Assembly: GCF_009932475.1 (NCBI RefSeq)
Contig: NZ_BJOV01000005.1
Location: forward strand, 1,240,001-1,304,000
DNA from: Gordonia spumicola
GTDB taxonomy: Bacteria > Actinomycetota > Actinomycetes > Mycobacteriales > Mycobacteriaceae
DNA length: 64,000 nucleotides
Direction of reading: 5' to 3'
The translations under genes were made by a program, and so were the position numbers. Below the pieces are notes generated by a model. That model saw nothing but the letters and a program-made list of their open reading frames with translations, was not told where the DNA came from and made no database searches. Of this stretch, positions 9,296 to 17,630 are shown piece after piece (the stretch's first letter is position 1; each line of letters starts with the position of its first letter).

Positions 9296-10219
9296 TCAGC
9301 AGCGGTCCGAGCGGCGCTGACGTCCACCCACGAGGTTGTCCGTCAAAATACCTTGGTCGCCGAACAACTCCGAGCGCCAGGTCTTGAGCAGATAATCTGT
9401 GGGGTTGTCGCTGGGATGGAACCCGCGACGCGTGTAGGTTCCCAACTCGCGCAATACATCTCGGTTGATCCACGGGTTGGTGCGCATAGCCGCCACGCTT
9501 CGCAGAAGACGAGCCGGGTTGTACGTGGCGCGATCGGTGAGCATCGACGCCAGCGTGGACACGGTGACAAGCCCCAGGAACGTGATGTGGATCCCGCGCA
9601 TCGTGCCGATACGCAGAGCTTCGCTGCCACCGATGGTCCGGTAGACGTCGAACGCCACCGCTTTGTGTTCGACCTCCTCGTAGGCGTGCCACAGCAGGAG
9701 TCCCCGCACCTCGTCGGAGGTGAGTAGCGCGCGTGCCTCGGTATTCGTGAGGAGCAGAGAGGCCAGGGTCGCCGTGTAGTGCTCGAGGCCGGCGGTCATG
9801 GCCAACGAGAATTTGTGCGGCGCGTGGCGGTAGATCATCGCCAGCGCTCGCTTGGTGAGGCGGTCATTGATCCGAGTGGGGTAACCCATTTCCTGGAGAT
9901 GCTCGTTGATCTCGCGGTGCTCGCGTCCGTGTGTAGCCTCTTGGCCGATGAACCCGTCGACCTGCGCCCTCAATGTCGCGTTGGCGATCTCATCCTTGTA
10001 GTACTTCACCGACCGGATGAAGAAGTCCTCGCCCTCCGGGAAAACCGATGACAGCATGGACACGACGTGACTCATGATCAGGTCGTCGGAGACATAGTGC
10101 CGGTTCATGGAGCCCTGCGGATAGGAGAACTTGATCCGCCTTGCACGGATGGGCGCTGCCTTGAAGTCGACCACACCGGCGTCGTCGGTAGAGCTGATGT
10201 CGGGTTGCTCCGCGTCCAT
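9296..10219 (-). CDS. Predicted metal-dependent hydrolase (PF10118 family)
   Basis: 307 residues from the ATG at 10219 (MDAEQPDISSTDDAG), which has GGAGGAC six bases upstream; a longer frame starting at 10285 lacks such a site. The helical core carries two metal-ligand-like motifs, IGQEATHGREHREIN (about 100-115) and WHAYEEVEHKAVAFDVY (about 165-182). These are the ExxxH/EExxH patterns of the COG3687 'predicted metal-dependent hydrolase' family. Biochemical function is unknown. These proteins often sit beside ferritin-like oxygenases, and an AurF-type oxygenase lies 3 kb away on the same strand. Confidence 0.8.
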   Translation of the reverse strand: MDAEQPDISSTDDAGVVDFKAAPIRARRIKFSYPQGSMNRHYVSDDLIMSHVVSMLSSVFPEGEDFFIRSVKYYKDEIANATLRAQVDGFIGQEATHGREHREINEHLQEMGYPTRINDRLTKRALAMIYRHAPHKFSLAMTAGLEHYTATLASLLLTNTEARALLTSDEVRGLLLWHAYEEVEHKAVAFDVYRTIGGSEALRIGTMRGIHITFLGLVTVSTLASMLTDRATYNPARLLRSVAAMRTNPWINRDVLRELGTYTRRGFHPSDNPTDYLLKTWRSELFGDQGILTDNLVGGRQRRSDRC

Positions 10220-10285
10220 GCTGTCCTCCGGTCCCGTGCCGCCACACCAGAATATGTGTGTCAGCATCCACAGCTCGGTTCCCAA

Positions 10286-10684
10286 TTATCAGTCCGCAGA
10301 GACAGTGCTGTCAATGATCGATAAGGCCCCGATGGGGGTACCGCGGTCGGCGAACGCACACGTGATGGCACCTGCCCCAGGCCGAAGTAGACGCCCTGTG
10401 GGGCCGCGCCGAAGGACCCCAGCCAGGCATATGCTGACCCCGCCAAATTGCGCTACGTACAATGCTCGGCTGACCAGCTGCGGCCGCGCGCAGCTGGTGC
10501 GCCTGGCCATCAAGCAGTTTGTCCGGATCGGGAACTGGACCTGGGTGCTTCAGGATACTTGAGAACTAACCCGTGAACCGCGATCATTTCGCCCGCCCCA
10601 CCGCCGGCATGTGGTCTTGTCTCTCGACCGCCGGTGCGCTTGGCTCTGATGAGCTATCGAATCCACCTCACAGAAGGACACCCA
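10286..10684. other. Intergenic region with no recognised gene
   Basis: About 400 bases between two divergent genes. It contains short open frames on both strands without family resemblance or ribosome sites. A GC-rich inverted repeat, AGCTGC...GCAGCT, lies near 10479-10496. It probably holds the promoters of both flanking genes plus decayed sequence. Confidence 0.4.
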
Positions 10685-10954
10685 ATGCCCAACCAGACCA
10701 CGTCCGTTCCTCGCGCTGCCGGAGTCGTCGTCGCCGCGACCGGCTTAGCACACTTGGTGGTGCCGCGGGCGTTTCATGCCATCACCGCGCCGGCGTTCCC
10801 GAAGGACACCACCACGTGGACCAAGCGGAACGGGGTCACCGAGGCCGTCGTGGGCACCGCGATCGCGATTCCGGCGACGCAGAAGGCGGGGCTGATCGCA
10901 CTGGGCGCCTACGTTGCGTTCCTCGGTTCGCGGATAGTTCTCGCGAGACGGTGA
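10685..10954 (+). CDS. Small integral membrane protein (DoxX-like)
   Basis: 89 residues beginning MPNQTTSVPRAAGVVVAATG, with AGAAGGA before the ATG. Three hydrophobic segments and the pattern TGLAHLVVPRAFHAITAPAF resemble small DoxX-like membrane proteins of mycobacteria and relatives, which lack an assigned role. It stands alone, with unrelated neighbours. Its residues have normal codon bias, so it is probably expressed. Confidence 0.7.
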   Translation: MPNQTTSVPRAAGVVVAATGLAHLVVPRAFHAITAPAFPKDTTTWTKRNGVTEAVVGTAIAIPATQKAGLIALGAYVAFLGSRIVLARR

Positions 10955-11005
10955 CACTCACCCGGTGCTGGACTGATTTCGGTCACCGGGAGTTCTGACG
11001 ACCAC

Positions 11006-11470
11006 CTACGAGGTGAAGCCTGGGATCGGGTACTGCCCGTTGAGGGGTGCTTGCCGACGTCGGCGATCTTGTATGCCACCGGGTCGTGCCGGGTGTGGGT
11101 ACGCACGTTGCGCAGAAACGGTCGAAGCCGTACTTGGGATTGGTCCCGCGCCGCACCGATCACCTCGAAGATCCCGCTGTTGACGTTGAGCGCGGCAGTG
11201 GTCGCCAACGCCTTGACCCCGGACACCTTCACCATCAGTTCGCCGCGGTCCTCCGGGTGAGCGCATCACCGCTTGTCCCAGACCCGTTCTGCAGCAGACG
11301 CGCCGCTTCGCGGGCGGCGGCGTCATCGCCCTGCAATGCGCTTAGGAATACGCCGTAGGAGCGAAGCGTGTAGGGATCGTGAAGGCGCACCCCTCGCGAA
11401 GATCGATCCGCCGGCGATCGCCGAGACCAGCACGAACGGTAAGCAACATCGGCCCCCATCCGGGTAACCA
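11006..11470 (-). pseudogene. Decayed acyl-CoA dehydrogenase-like flavin monooxygenase (C-terminus)
   Basis: Three minus-strand frames join into one C-terminal domain. Segment 1 (about 11390-11240) reads LHDPYTLRSYGVFLSALQGD and continues to TRRTAA. Segment 2 (11235 to about 11045) reads ELMVKVSGVKALATTAALNV, later NVRTHTRHDPVAYKIADVGK. Segment 3 ends LNGQYPIPGFTS at the TAG at 11006. The RNVRTHTxHDPVAYK and YPxPGFxS endings are characteristic of the DszC/SfnB group of acyl-CoA-dehydrogenase-fold monooxygenases. At least two frameshifts (near 11240 and 11045) and loss of the N-terminal two-thirds make it non-functional. The stretch PFVLVSAIAGGSIFARG upstream may be another piece. Confidence 0.6.
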
Positions 11471-11509
11471 TCCGCCACCTCGTGTCTCAGCATGACAGCG
11501 GGCTCGTCG

Positions 11510-13195
11510 TCAGTGACAGAAACCGGCCAGCACCCGCTGCGCGAACGACGGAGTAGGTGCGGCGGCCGCAACTGCCAACATGTCGGCGACCGAGGTGAAC
11601 TTGTCGCGCGGGCGGCGCCCTCCGCCACGCTTGATTTCGGCTTCGTCGATGGCCCTCCATCCAGCCGCGTTCACCACATCTGGTCTGCGGCTGCGCACCA
11701 GTTTCGCCAACGCGTGGGGCCTTGTGCGCGGCCCGGTCAACAGACCGGCGTTGTAGTCATCGACGACGCTTTGTACCGTCTCCGCCGCGCACGACTTGTT
11801 GGTGCCGATGAAACCGTTGGGGCCGCGCTTGATCCAGCCCGCCACGTAGCTGCCTGGCACCGGCTGTGCCGTTTGCGGATCGATGACCCGGCCCCCGTCG
11901 TTAGGTATCACGGCGGCGACGTCATCGAACGGTAGATCGCGAATGGCCTTCCCGCGGTATCCGATCGATGTCAGCACCAGGCCGGCGTCGAGATGACAGA
12001 TTCGATCCGAACCCGTCACTGTGAACTCGATGCCGCTCACGAGGTCAGTGCCGAGGATGCGCGCGGGCGTCAGCCGGTACGCCAGCCGGATCTGCGGGCG
12101 CGTCGCGGGCACCGACGCGTCTCCGAGCTTGCTCAGTACCTCCAGTTTGTTTCGGATCAGCGGATCCTCCGCCGTGGCGAGGTCGGCCTGCACGAGAGCT
12201 TGGTCGGCCGCATCGAGAACCACGTCGCACGTCGACGTCAGCCCGATCAACTCGGGCAGGGTGAAAGCGGACTGCGCCGGCCCGCGGCGGGCTGCGATCA
12301 CCACTTCGGTGACCTTCGACTGCCGCAGTGCGGCCAGCGCGTGATCGGCGATGTCCGTGCGCGCCAATGCGTCCGGATCGGTCGTCAAAATGCGGGCCAC
12401 GTCGAGCGCGACGTTGCCGTTGCCGACCAGCACCACTCGTTCATGTTCCAGCGCGACAGGGAGATCTGTGTATTCGGGATGTCCGTTGATCCACGCGACC
12501 ATTTCGGTGGCCGTGCCGGTGCCGGACAGTCCCATGCCGTCGACGTCGAGTCTGCGATCGTTCGGCGCTCCGACGGCATACACCACCGCATGATGGTGGG
12601 CCAACAGTTCGGAGTGGGACACATCCGATCCCACCTCGACGTTGAGGTAGAAGGTGAATCCAGACGATCGGCTCACTTCGTCGAAAAGCCGTGTGACCCG
12701 CTTGGTGTTCTGATGGTCGGGTGCGACGCCGGCCCGCACCAGCCCATAGGGCGTCGGGAGCCGTTCGAAGACATTGACCCGCACCCCCGACTGGGTCAGC
12801 AGTTCGTCGGCGGCATACATCGCCGCCGGGCCAGAGCCAACAATCGCCACCGTCAATGGATCCGACTCGCGTGCATCGACTTTCGGCGCGTCGATGACCG
12901 TCGCCAGCTTAGACGTCGGCGGGACCCTCTCGCCTGCGGGCCGATCCGGGTAGAACGCCGCGTTGAGGGAGACAAACGGCAACTGTTCAGGCCGCAGCTT
13001 TACCTCCGGCGCTATCGCCCCGACCGGGCAGGCAGAGACACATGCGCCGCAGTCGACACACGAGACCGGATCGATGTACAACATCTCAGCGGTGGCGAAA
13101 CCGGGTTCGTCCGGCGACGGATGAATACAGTTGACCGGGCAGGCGTACACACAGGAGGCGTCGCTACAGCACGACTGGGTGATCACATGGGGCAT
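11510..13195 (-). CDS. fprB: FprB-type ferredoxin/ferredoxin-NADP reductase
   Basis: 561 residues in two parts. Residues 1-75 form a ferredoxin domain with two cysteine clusters (CCSDASCVYACPVNCIHP and CVDCGACVSACPVGAI). Residues about 100-550 form an FAD/NADPH reductase of the adrenodoxin-reductase fold, with FAD-site VGSGPAAMYAADELL and NADP-site VLVGNGNVALDVARIL. This matches M. tuberculosis FprB (575 residues), a self-contained electron donor. It starts 10 bases after the AurF-like oxygenase, behind GTAGGAG, so it is probably that enzyme's dedicated reductase. Confidence 0.92.
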   Translation of the reverse strand: MPHVITQSCCSDASCVYACPVNCIHPSPDEPGFATAEMLYIDPVSCVDCGACVSACPVGAIAPEVKLRPEQLPFVSLNAAFYPDRPAGERVPPTSKLATVIDAPKVDARESDPLTVAIVGSGPAAMYAADELLTQSGVRVNVFERLPTPYGLVRAGVAPDHQNTKRVTRLFDEVSRSSGFTFYLNVEVGSDVSHSELLAHHHAVVYAVGAPNDRRLDVDGMGLSGTGTATEMVAWINGHPEYTDLPVALEHERVVLVGNGNVALDVARILTTDPDALARTDIADHALAALRQSKVTEVVIAARRGPAQSAFTLPELIGLTSTCDVVLDAADQALVQADLATAEDPLIRNKLEVLSKLGDASVPATRPQIRLAYRLTPARILGTDLVSGIEFTVTGSDRICHLDAGLVLTSIGYRGKAIRDLPFDDVAAVIPNDGGRVIDPQTAQPVPGSYVAGWIKRGPNGFIGTNKSCAAETVQSVVDDYNAGLLTGPRTRPHALAKLVRSRRPDVVNAAGWRAIDEAEIKRGGGRRPRDKFTSVADMLAVAAAAPTPSFAQRVLAGFCH

Positions 13196-13205
13196 GACGC
13201 CGCTC

Positions 13206-14222
13206 CTACGCTACGGCGGACACGTGCTGGCGCTGCGGCTCGCTACGGTAGCGACTCGGCTTGCCATCGATCTTGCAGATCCGCCAAACGATCTTGGCGA
13301 GCGGATTGATCAGTCCCGTGTCGTGGCACAGCATCCGGACGTCACCGAACATGTCACGTAGCATTTGCCGCGACTCCGGCGAATTGAAGAAGACCTCCTT
13401 GCGCACCGAGCGCGGAATATCGAATTCCTTCCAGAACTCCCGCGGCGGAACCATGATCGCCGAACACAGCACGCGCATCATCACCGGCACAAACATCGAC
13501 AACAAGAACCGCTTCCCCCGCGACAAATGCGGCACCCGCTTACGCAGGTACTCATGCGCGAACGAGATGTGCCGCGCCTCTTCAGCCACATGGATCGCCA
13601 TCACCCGCTCCATGATCGGGTGCAGCTGTTTACCCTCACGCAGAACATTCTTCTGCGTATGATCGATGGGCTCTTCACCGGCGAGAATGCCGAACCAGAA
13701 CGGTATCGGCAACGGACCCGCCATCAACGGGACCACCGGTTGGGACCACCTCAGCAACCGAGGCATCCCGGGCACGTCGACCCCGATGCGGTTCACCATC
13801 TCCTGGAACATCATGGTGTGGTTACACTCTTCGGCGGCCTCATGCAGGCAGTAGCGGTACTCGGGCGACCCGTTGGGCGTCCAGAACGCGTAGTCCATCA
13901 GGCCGCGGATCAGGACCAACTCGAAGTGCAGGCCGACCTTGGCAACGTTGGCCTGACGCCACATACCGATCTCGATCTGGCGCTCGACCGATTGCGCTTG
14001 ATACCACGGGTGACGTCCGAGCGGATCGGTCCCCGGAAGGATCCAGCGCTCGTCATTGGGTGTCACCGCGAACTCGGGTGCATCCCAATCGATATCGATA
14101 TAGGGGTTAAAATGCCGTCGCACTGACCCCTCAGACAGTGTGTTGAGCATGTCGGTGTACACGGTGTCGTCGAGCACATCCATATTGCTACGCCAACGAT
14201 TGATGATGCCGGTTCTAGCCAT
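13206..14222 (-). CDS. AurF-type diiron oxygenase (p-aminobenzoate N-oxygenase family)
   Basis: 338 residues from the ATG at 14222 (MARTGIINRWRSNMDVLDDT), preceded by GAGGAGG. The ferritin-like core carries paired ligand motifs EAAEECNHTMMFQEM (about 165-180) and HVAEEARHISFAHEYL (about 235-250), the E/EExxH sets of the AurF/CmlI family (PF11583). AurF itself oxidises aromatic amines to nitro groups using a diiron-peroxo centre and an external electron donor. With fprB directly downstream it forms a two-gene operon, a complete oxygenase plus electron supply. No biosynthetic cluster surrounds it, so the substrate is unknown. The upstream DNA contains an AT-rich TATAAA near 14260. Confidence 0.88.
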   Translation of the reverse strand: MARTGIINRWRSNMDVLDDTVYTDMLNTLSEGSVRRHFNPYIDIDWDAPEFAVTPNDERWILPGTDPLGRHPWYQAQSVERQIEIGMWRQANVAKVGLHFELVLIRGLMDYAFWTPNGSPEYRYCLHEAAEECNHTMMFQEMVNRIGVDVPGMPRLLRWSQPVVPLMAGPLPIPFWFGILAGEEPIDHTQKNVLREGKQLHPIMERVMAIHVAEEARHISFAHEYLRKRVPHLSRGKRFLLSMFVPVMMRVLCSAIMVPPREFWKEFDIPRSVRKEVFFNSPESRQMLRDMFGDVRMLCHDTGLINPLAKIVWRICKIDGKPSRYRSEPQRQHVSAVA

Positions 14223-14835
14223 AAGAAGCCTCCTCTGAGGTTGATATTTTCTACGGCTTTTATACGTACACGGTACCGCAGGTATCGGATATCGGAAATG
14301 CCCCGGTCGTGCGATGACCGAAACCGCCCCGACCAGGGCCGCGCGATAGGGAGCGGTTGCTGGCAAGACGGCTAACCAGCAAGACGCAAAGACGGCATGA
14401 CGGCCTGGGCACGCGGAGCGTCGGACGGTGATGAAATCATCGAATTGTGCACATGTCAGAACAGACCGGGCGGGCGGGCGGTGTCGTCGTGCGCCGGTTG
14501 CCCCCGTGTCGCTTCGGCGGGCTCATTTTCCACCGGAACCGACACCTCCCTCAGGACAGTTCTTACCGCTGACAGCTGATCTTGACGGCTGATGGTGACC
14601 AGGTGATCGTAGGGGCCGCTCAACCGGCTACGACGCCGTCCTGGCCGAGCTAGATCGCCAAATCGGCCAACCACCGGCCGTCAAGCACCAAGTCCGGCTT
14701 TTGTTGGTGCACGAAGGCGGCAGCGAGGGGCTCTCGCTCTGGCACGGCGGCCCACACATTTCGTGTTCTCCGGCCCACTGGGACGACGGGCAAGACGACC
14801 CTCGGCCGCATCCTCGCAGCGGATGGGGGTCAATA
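14223..14835. other. Promoter region followed by unrecognised, scarred sequence
   Basis: The first about 100 bases hold the AurF-operon promoter. From about 14397 to 14835 I find only fragments. One plus-strand frame (14774-14836) ends PTGTTGKTTLGRILAADGGQ, which looks like a P-loop but sits at a C-terminus and is broken upstream. Its TAG overlaps the GTG of the next gene. Short runs with coding character change frame repeatedly, so this may be decayed mobile DNA. Confidence 0.35.
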
Positions 14836-15349
14836 GTGCTGCGCCTCGTGATCTACGGTCTATGCATGGTGGCAGCAGCTGTGAGATACGTGCCAGCCCG
14901 AGTCGCGCATACTGCTTTACAACGACCACGTACGCCGGGCGAGCTCGTCAATACACTTCGCACCGGGTCGCCGGCCAGGCGGCTACGGTATTCAACCGTC
15001 CTCGTCACTGGCTCTTCGTCGGGCATCGGCGCTGCGGCAGCTGAAGAGTTCGCCCGTCGTGGAGCCCACGTCTTGATGGTGGCGCGGCGTGCGCACAGCC
15101 TAGACGAGCTCGTCACGCGTATCCGGGCCGAGGGCGGCTATGCCGACGCCTGTCCGGCGGATCTCTCCGACACCGACGACACGGCTCGCCTGATCCAGCA
15201 CGTGCTCGCCGAGTACGGCTGCCCAGACATCGTCGTGAACAACGCCGGGCGGTCGATTCGCCGCGAGGTCCTCGACTCGACGGATCGGCTGCACGACTAT
15301 CAGCGCACCATGGCGGTCAACTACTTCGGTCCCGTGCAGCTGACGTTAG
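14836..15349 (+). pseudogene. Short-chain dehydrogenase/reductase, truncated by the IS element
   Basis: GTG at 14836 begins LRLVIYGLCMVAAAVRYVPA after a start Val. The Rossmann motif TGSSSGIGAAAAEEFARRGA follows at about 55-75, with VVNNAGRSIRREVLDSTDRL at about 134. Mycobacterial SDRs of this type have about 290 residues. Here genuine homology stops after VNYFGPVQLTLA at the left end of the IS1380-family element, and the frame runs 10 residues into the IS before a stop (15382-15384). The Tyr-Lys catalytic pair is lost. The 3' half is not on the other side of the IS. Confidence 0.8.
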
Positions 15350-15364
15350 CCTCGATCTTTCATC
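15350..15364. repeat. Left terminal inverted repeat of the IS
   Basis: CCTCGATCTTTCATC; pairs with 17021-17035 with mismatches at positions 4 and 6. It marks the exact point where SDR homology stops. Confidence 0.8.
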
Positions 15365-15522
15365 CGGTGCCTATCCCTGCCTGAGCGGTTCGGATTGATT
15401 GCGGCAGGGCTGATTTTGCGGTTCGGGTACGACAGGCTGGCCGGTTGCCGCCGGATCACGGCCGGGTTTCACGGGCCCGGAGGGTGTCTTTCAGGTCGTT
15501 CGGATACGTCAGGACACGCTGG

Positions 15523-16914
15523 TCACGTGCTGTTCGGGTAGCCGTCGAGACGATCGAGCCCGGCGATCAGCAGACCGGTGTACTTGGCACGGGCATCGAA
15601 CCGCAGCCGTCGCTGACGGGCGTGCCGAGCGATCCGAGCCGCGATCGCGAACAACCGAAGACGCAATGTCTTCAACTCCCACGTGCGGGCATCAGTGCTG
15701 GTCAACGCCAGCATCTGCATCCACGCGTTCAGATCGATCGCCAACGCTACGATCGAGGTCCACACCTGGTTCTGCGCGAACGAGAACAACGGAAGGTTCA
15801 ACAGCCCGCAGTCTTTGCCCTGCCGGATCCGATCCTCGCACCGGGCGCGTCGGCGGTGCCGTAGTTCCAGATCAGCCAGCTGCCCGCGCGTGGTATTCGT
15901 GGCGAACGCGGTCAATCGCCACCCGTTGCGGTCAGTGATCCGCAGCTGTGCACCGGGATGGGGTTTCTCCCGCCGCACGATCACCCGCATCCCCGGCGGC
16001 CACCCCGACAGGTCGATCACTCCGGTCAACTCGGCGACGTCGGCGCCGTCTCGCTGCTCGCGGTCGCTGTTGTAGGCCGGAGTCCATGCCTTCTTCGGGA
16101 GTCGGTCGATGATCTCACCCAACCGGGCATCGAGACCGAATCCGACCGAGTACGAGACTCGCTGTTTGTGCAGGTAGTCGAGGAAGTCGTGAGTGGCGCC
16201 GGCCGAGTCGGTACGGATCAGGATCTTGCGGCCGGGACGCGGTGGTAGGTCGGGGATCTGCGCCAACGACTGCTGGGTGGTGGTGATGTGGTCGGTGGCG
16301 GTGTTCGATCCGGCATTGCCTGGTCGTAGCAGGATCGTTCCGGCTTCTCCGGTCGCGCCGGGCCCGTGGTCGATGAACGCGGTCATCGGATGAAAACCGT
16401 AGCCGCCCTTGTAGTTTCCCGCCGCTGACTGCTTGTCCGAGTGTGCGGTGACCAGGGTTGCGTCGAGGTCGATGACCAGTGGGTTCTTCGCCGAAATCCC
16501 GTGGTTCGGAGCAGCAGGACCGGCCAACGCCCACACCCGTGCCCGGGTCGCTGCTCGAGCCGCAGCGATCGCCGACAACGCCTGGACCGGCGAGGCGGCC
16601 AGCGTTGAGATCAGGCGGGAGACGGTCGGGTCGGAGGCGACGTGGCCGAACGTGTCGGGTTGTTCGCGGATGGTGGCGATGTCGGCGAGGCAGTCGCCGC
16701 CGGCGACCAGTGCGACGGCGAGGTCGGCGATGATCTTGCCCGGATCATGGACTGCGGAGGGCGTGCGCCACGGCGCGAGTGCGGTCGACAACTCGGCCGC
16801 GAGGCCGCTGACCTCGACTGTTCGGGTCAACAGGATGGTTCCGGCGTGGGACACGAGGTTCTCGCCGTCGCCGGTGGCGCGGATGTGTGGGTAGAACACG
16901 GTAGAGTTACTCAC
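15523..16914 (-). CDS. IS1380-family transposase
   Basis: 463 residues from the GTG at 16914 (SNSTVFYPHIRATGDGENLV after the start Val). The gene is intact. The DDE catalytic core is recognisable: LVIDLDATLVTAHSDKQSA (first Asp), ILIRTDSAGATHDFLDYLHK (second Asp), and the IS1380 C-terminal block RHRRRARCEDRIRQGKDCGL with the Glu. Length and motif order fit the family. The start codon is embedded in a hairpin that covers its ribosome site. The sequence shows no frameshift, so the element may still be active. Confidence 0.92.
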   Translation of the reverse strand: MSNSTVFYPHIRATGDGENLVSHAGTILLTRTVEVSGLAAELSTALAPWRTPSAVHDPGKIIADLAVALVAGGDCLADIATIREQPDTFGHVASDPTVSRLISTLAASPVQALSAIAAARAATRARVWALAGPAAPNHGISAKNPLVIDLDATLVTAHSDKQSAAGNYKGGYGFHPMTAFIDHGPGATGEAGTILLRPGNAGSNTATDHITTTQQSLAQIPDLPPRPGRKILIRTDSAGATHDFLDYLHKQRVSYSVGFGLDARLGEIIDRLPKKAWTPAYNSDREQRDGADVAELTGVIDLSGWPPGMRVIVRREKPHPGAQLRITDRNGWRLTAFATNTTRGQLADLELRHRRRARCEDRIRQGKDCGLLNLPLFSFAQNQVWTSIVALAIDLNAWMQMLALTSTDARTWELKTLRLRLFAIAARIARHARQRRLRFDARAKYTGLLIAGLDRLDGYPNST

Positions 16915-16915
16915 C

Positions 16916-16988
16916 AGAAAGGTGCTCCCTCGCTCTGACGTAATCGGACTGTCGCAAGAACGATTATCGCAGGTGAGAGCACCTTTCT
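16916..16988 (-). promoter_or_regulatory. Hairpin covering the transposase start
   Basis: Perfect 12-bp inverted repeat: AGAAAGGTGCTC (16916-16927) and GAGCACCTTTCT (16977-16988). In the transposase mRNA the second arm lies directly before the GTG and overlaps the GAGGGAG ribosome site, while the first arm lies about 60 nt upstream. A transcript entering from outside the IS would contain both arms and hide the ribosome site. This arrangement is known in other IS families as protection against activation by read-through. Confidence 0.55.
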
Positions 16989-17020
16989 TCATGCATCAGG
17001 GTCGGCGAGTCGAATTCACC

Positions 17021-17035
17021 GATGAAAGAACCAGG
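17021..17035. repeat. Right terminal inverted repeat of the IS
   Basis: GATGAAAGAACCAGG on the plus strand, the complement of CCTGGTTCTTTCATC. It marks the point at which the P-type ATPase fragment is cut. Confidence 0.8.
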
Positions 17036-17561
17036 CTAGTGCGATCAGAAGCATCATCCCGGGTTTCCGCGTCCGCAGCTCGCTCAGGGCACCGGCCAGG
17101 AACGGCCAGCCGCCCCAGAGGTACATCACGGTGCCGAGCGCGGGCGCGATCCATTCGGCCCACCCAGGGACCGAGTAGCCGACCAACATCGCGAACATCG
17201 GTGAGAAGGCGACCACCGGAACCGCGATGATGAGGTTGATCCAGAACAGTCGGCGAAACTCCCCGACGTGGTCACCGTGACCGCTGTGGTTCCCATGCTG
17301 CCCGCCGGGGTGCCCGTGCCCACTGTGGTCCCCGTGCTCACCGTCGTGGTCCAGGTGCCCGCTATGCCCGCCGGGGGCGCCATGCTCACCATGATGGTCG
17401 GCGTGGTCGTTGTGACCTCGGCCGTGCTCGCTGTGCCCGCCGTGCGTGGGGTCAGCGACAGCATTGTGGCTCTCAGGCACTGCCGCGTCATGGCGGTCGA
17501 TGCCGTGTATGGGGGCGCCGCCGACATCTCGGTGGTGGTGGTGCGCGTGGGGGTTAGTCAT
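17036..17561 (-). pseudogene. Copper-type P1B-ATPase, N-terminal fragment
   Basis: About 175 native residues: a very His/Gly-rich metal-binding N-terminus (MTNPHAHHHHRDVGG, then repeated HGDHSGHGHPGG-like runs), the first membrane helices (NLIIAVPVVAFSPMFAMLVG) and the segment LRTRKPGMMLLIALA, which in CopB-type ATPases begins the next membrane pair. Homology ends at the IS right terminus, and the frame adds WFFHR before a stop at 17016. The phosphorylation domain and the CPx/CPH metal site are missing, so it cannot pump. It probably belonged to the copper module that continues with YdhK and CopZ. Confidence 0.85.
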
Positions 17562-17630
17562 CCTGCTGCCTTCCTCATCGTCATTCCCCAGCTGGGTTGG
17601 TGACTGCTGAAGTCGTCACCAACACCCCGC

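Larger units (their letters stand above)
15350..17035 (-). mobile_element. IS1380-family insertion sequence
   Basis: 1686 bp with imperfect terminal inverted repeats. The left end is CCTCGATCTTTCATC (15350-15364) and the right end, read inward, is CCTGGTTCTTTCATC, with 13 of 15 matching. It carries a single transposase gene on the minus strand. The flanking tetranucleotides differ (TTAG on the left, CTAG on the right), so there is no clean 4-bp target duplication. The two flanks belong to different broken genes. The element therefore marks a rearrangement (deletion or inversion between copies) rather than a simple insertion. Confidence 0.85.

Noticed and set aside
9001-9327. 108-codon minus-strand frame after the metal-dependent hydrolase
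   Set aside because: Overlaps the end of a real gene, lacks a ribosome site and any recognisable domain; kept only as a note on the intergenic stretch.
14774-14836. Possible P-loop ATPase gene
   Set aside because: The motif lies at the very C-terminus and upstream sequence is not one open frame; reported only as a scar.
17036-17561. His-rich N-terminus first considered a complete small His-rich metal-binding protein
   Set aside because: The membrane helices and the RKPGMMLLIALA segment continue into a P-type ATPase, and the sequence stops exactly at the IS end.
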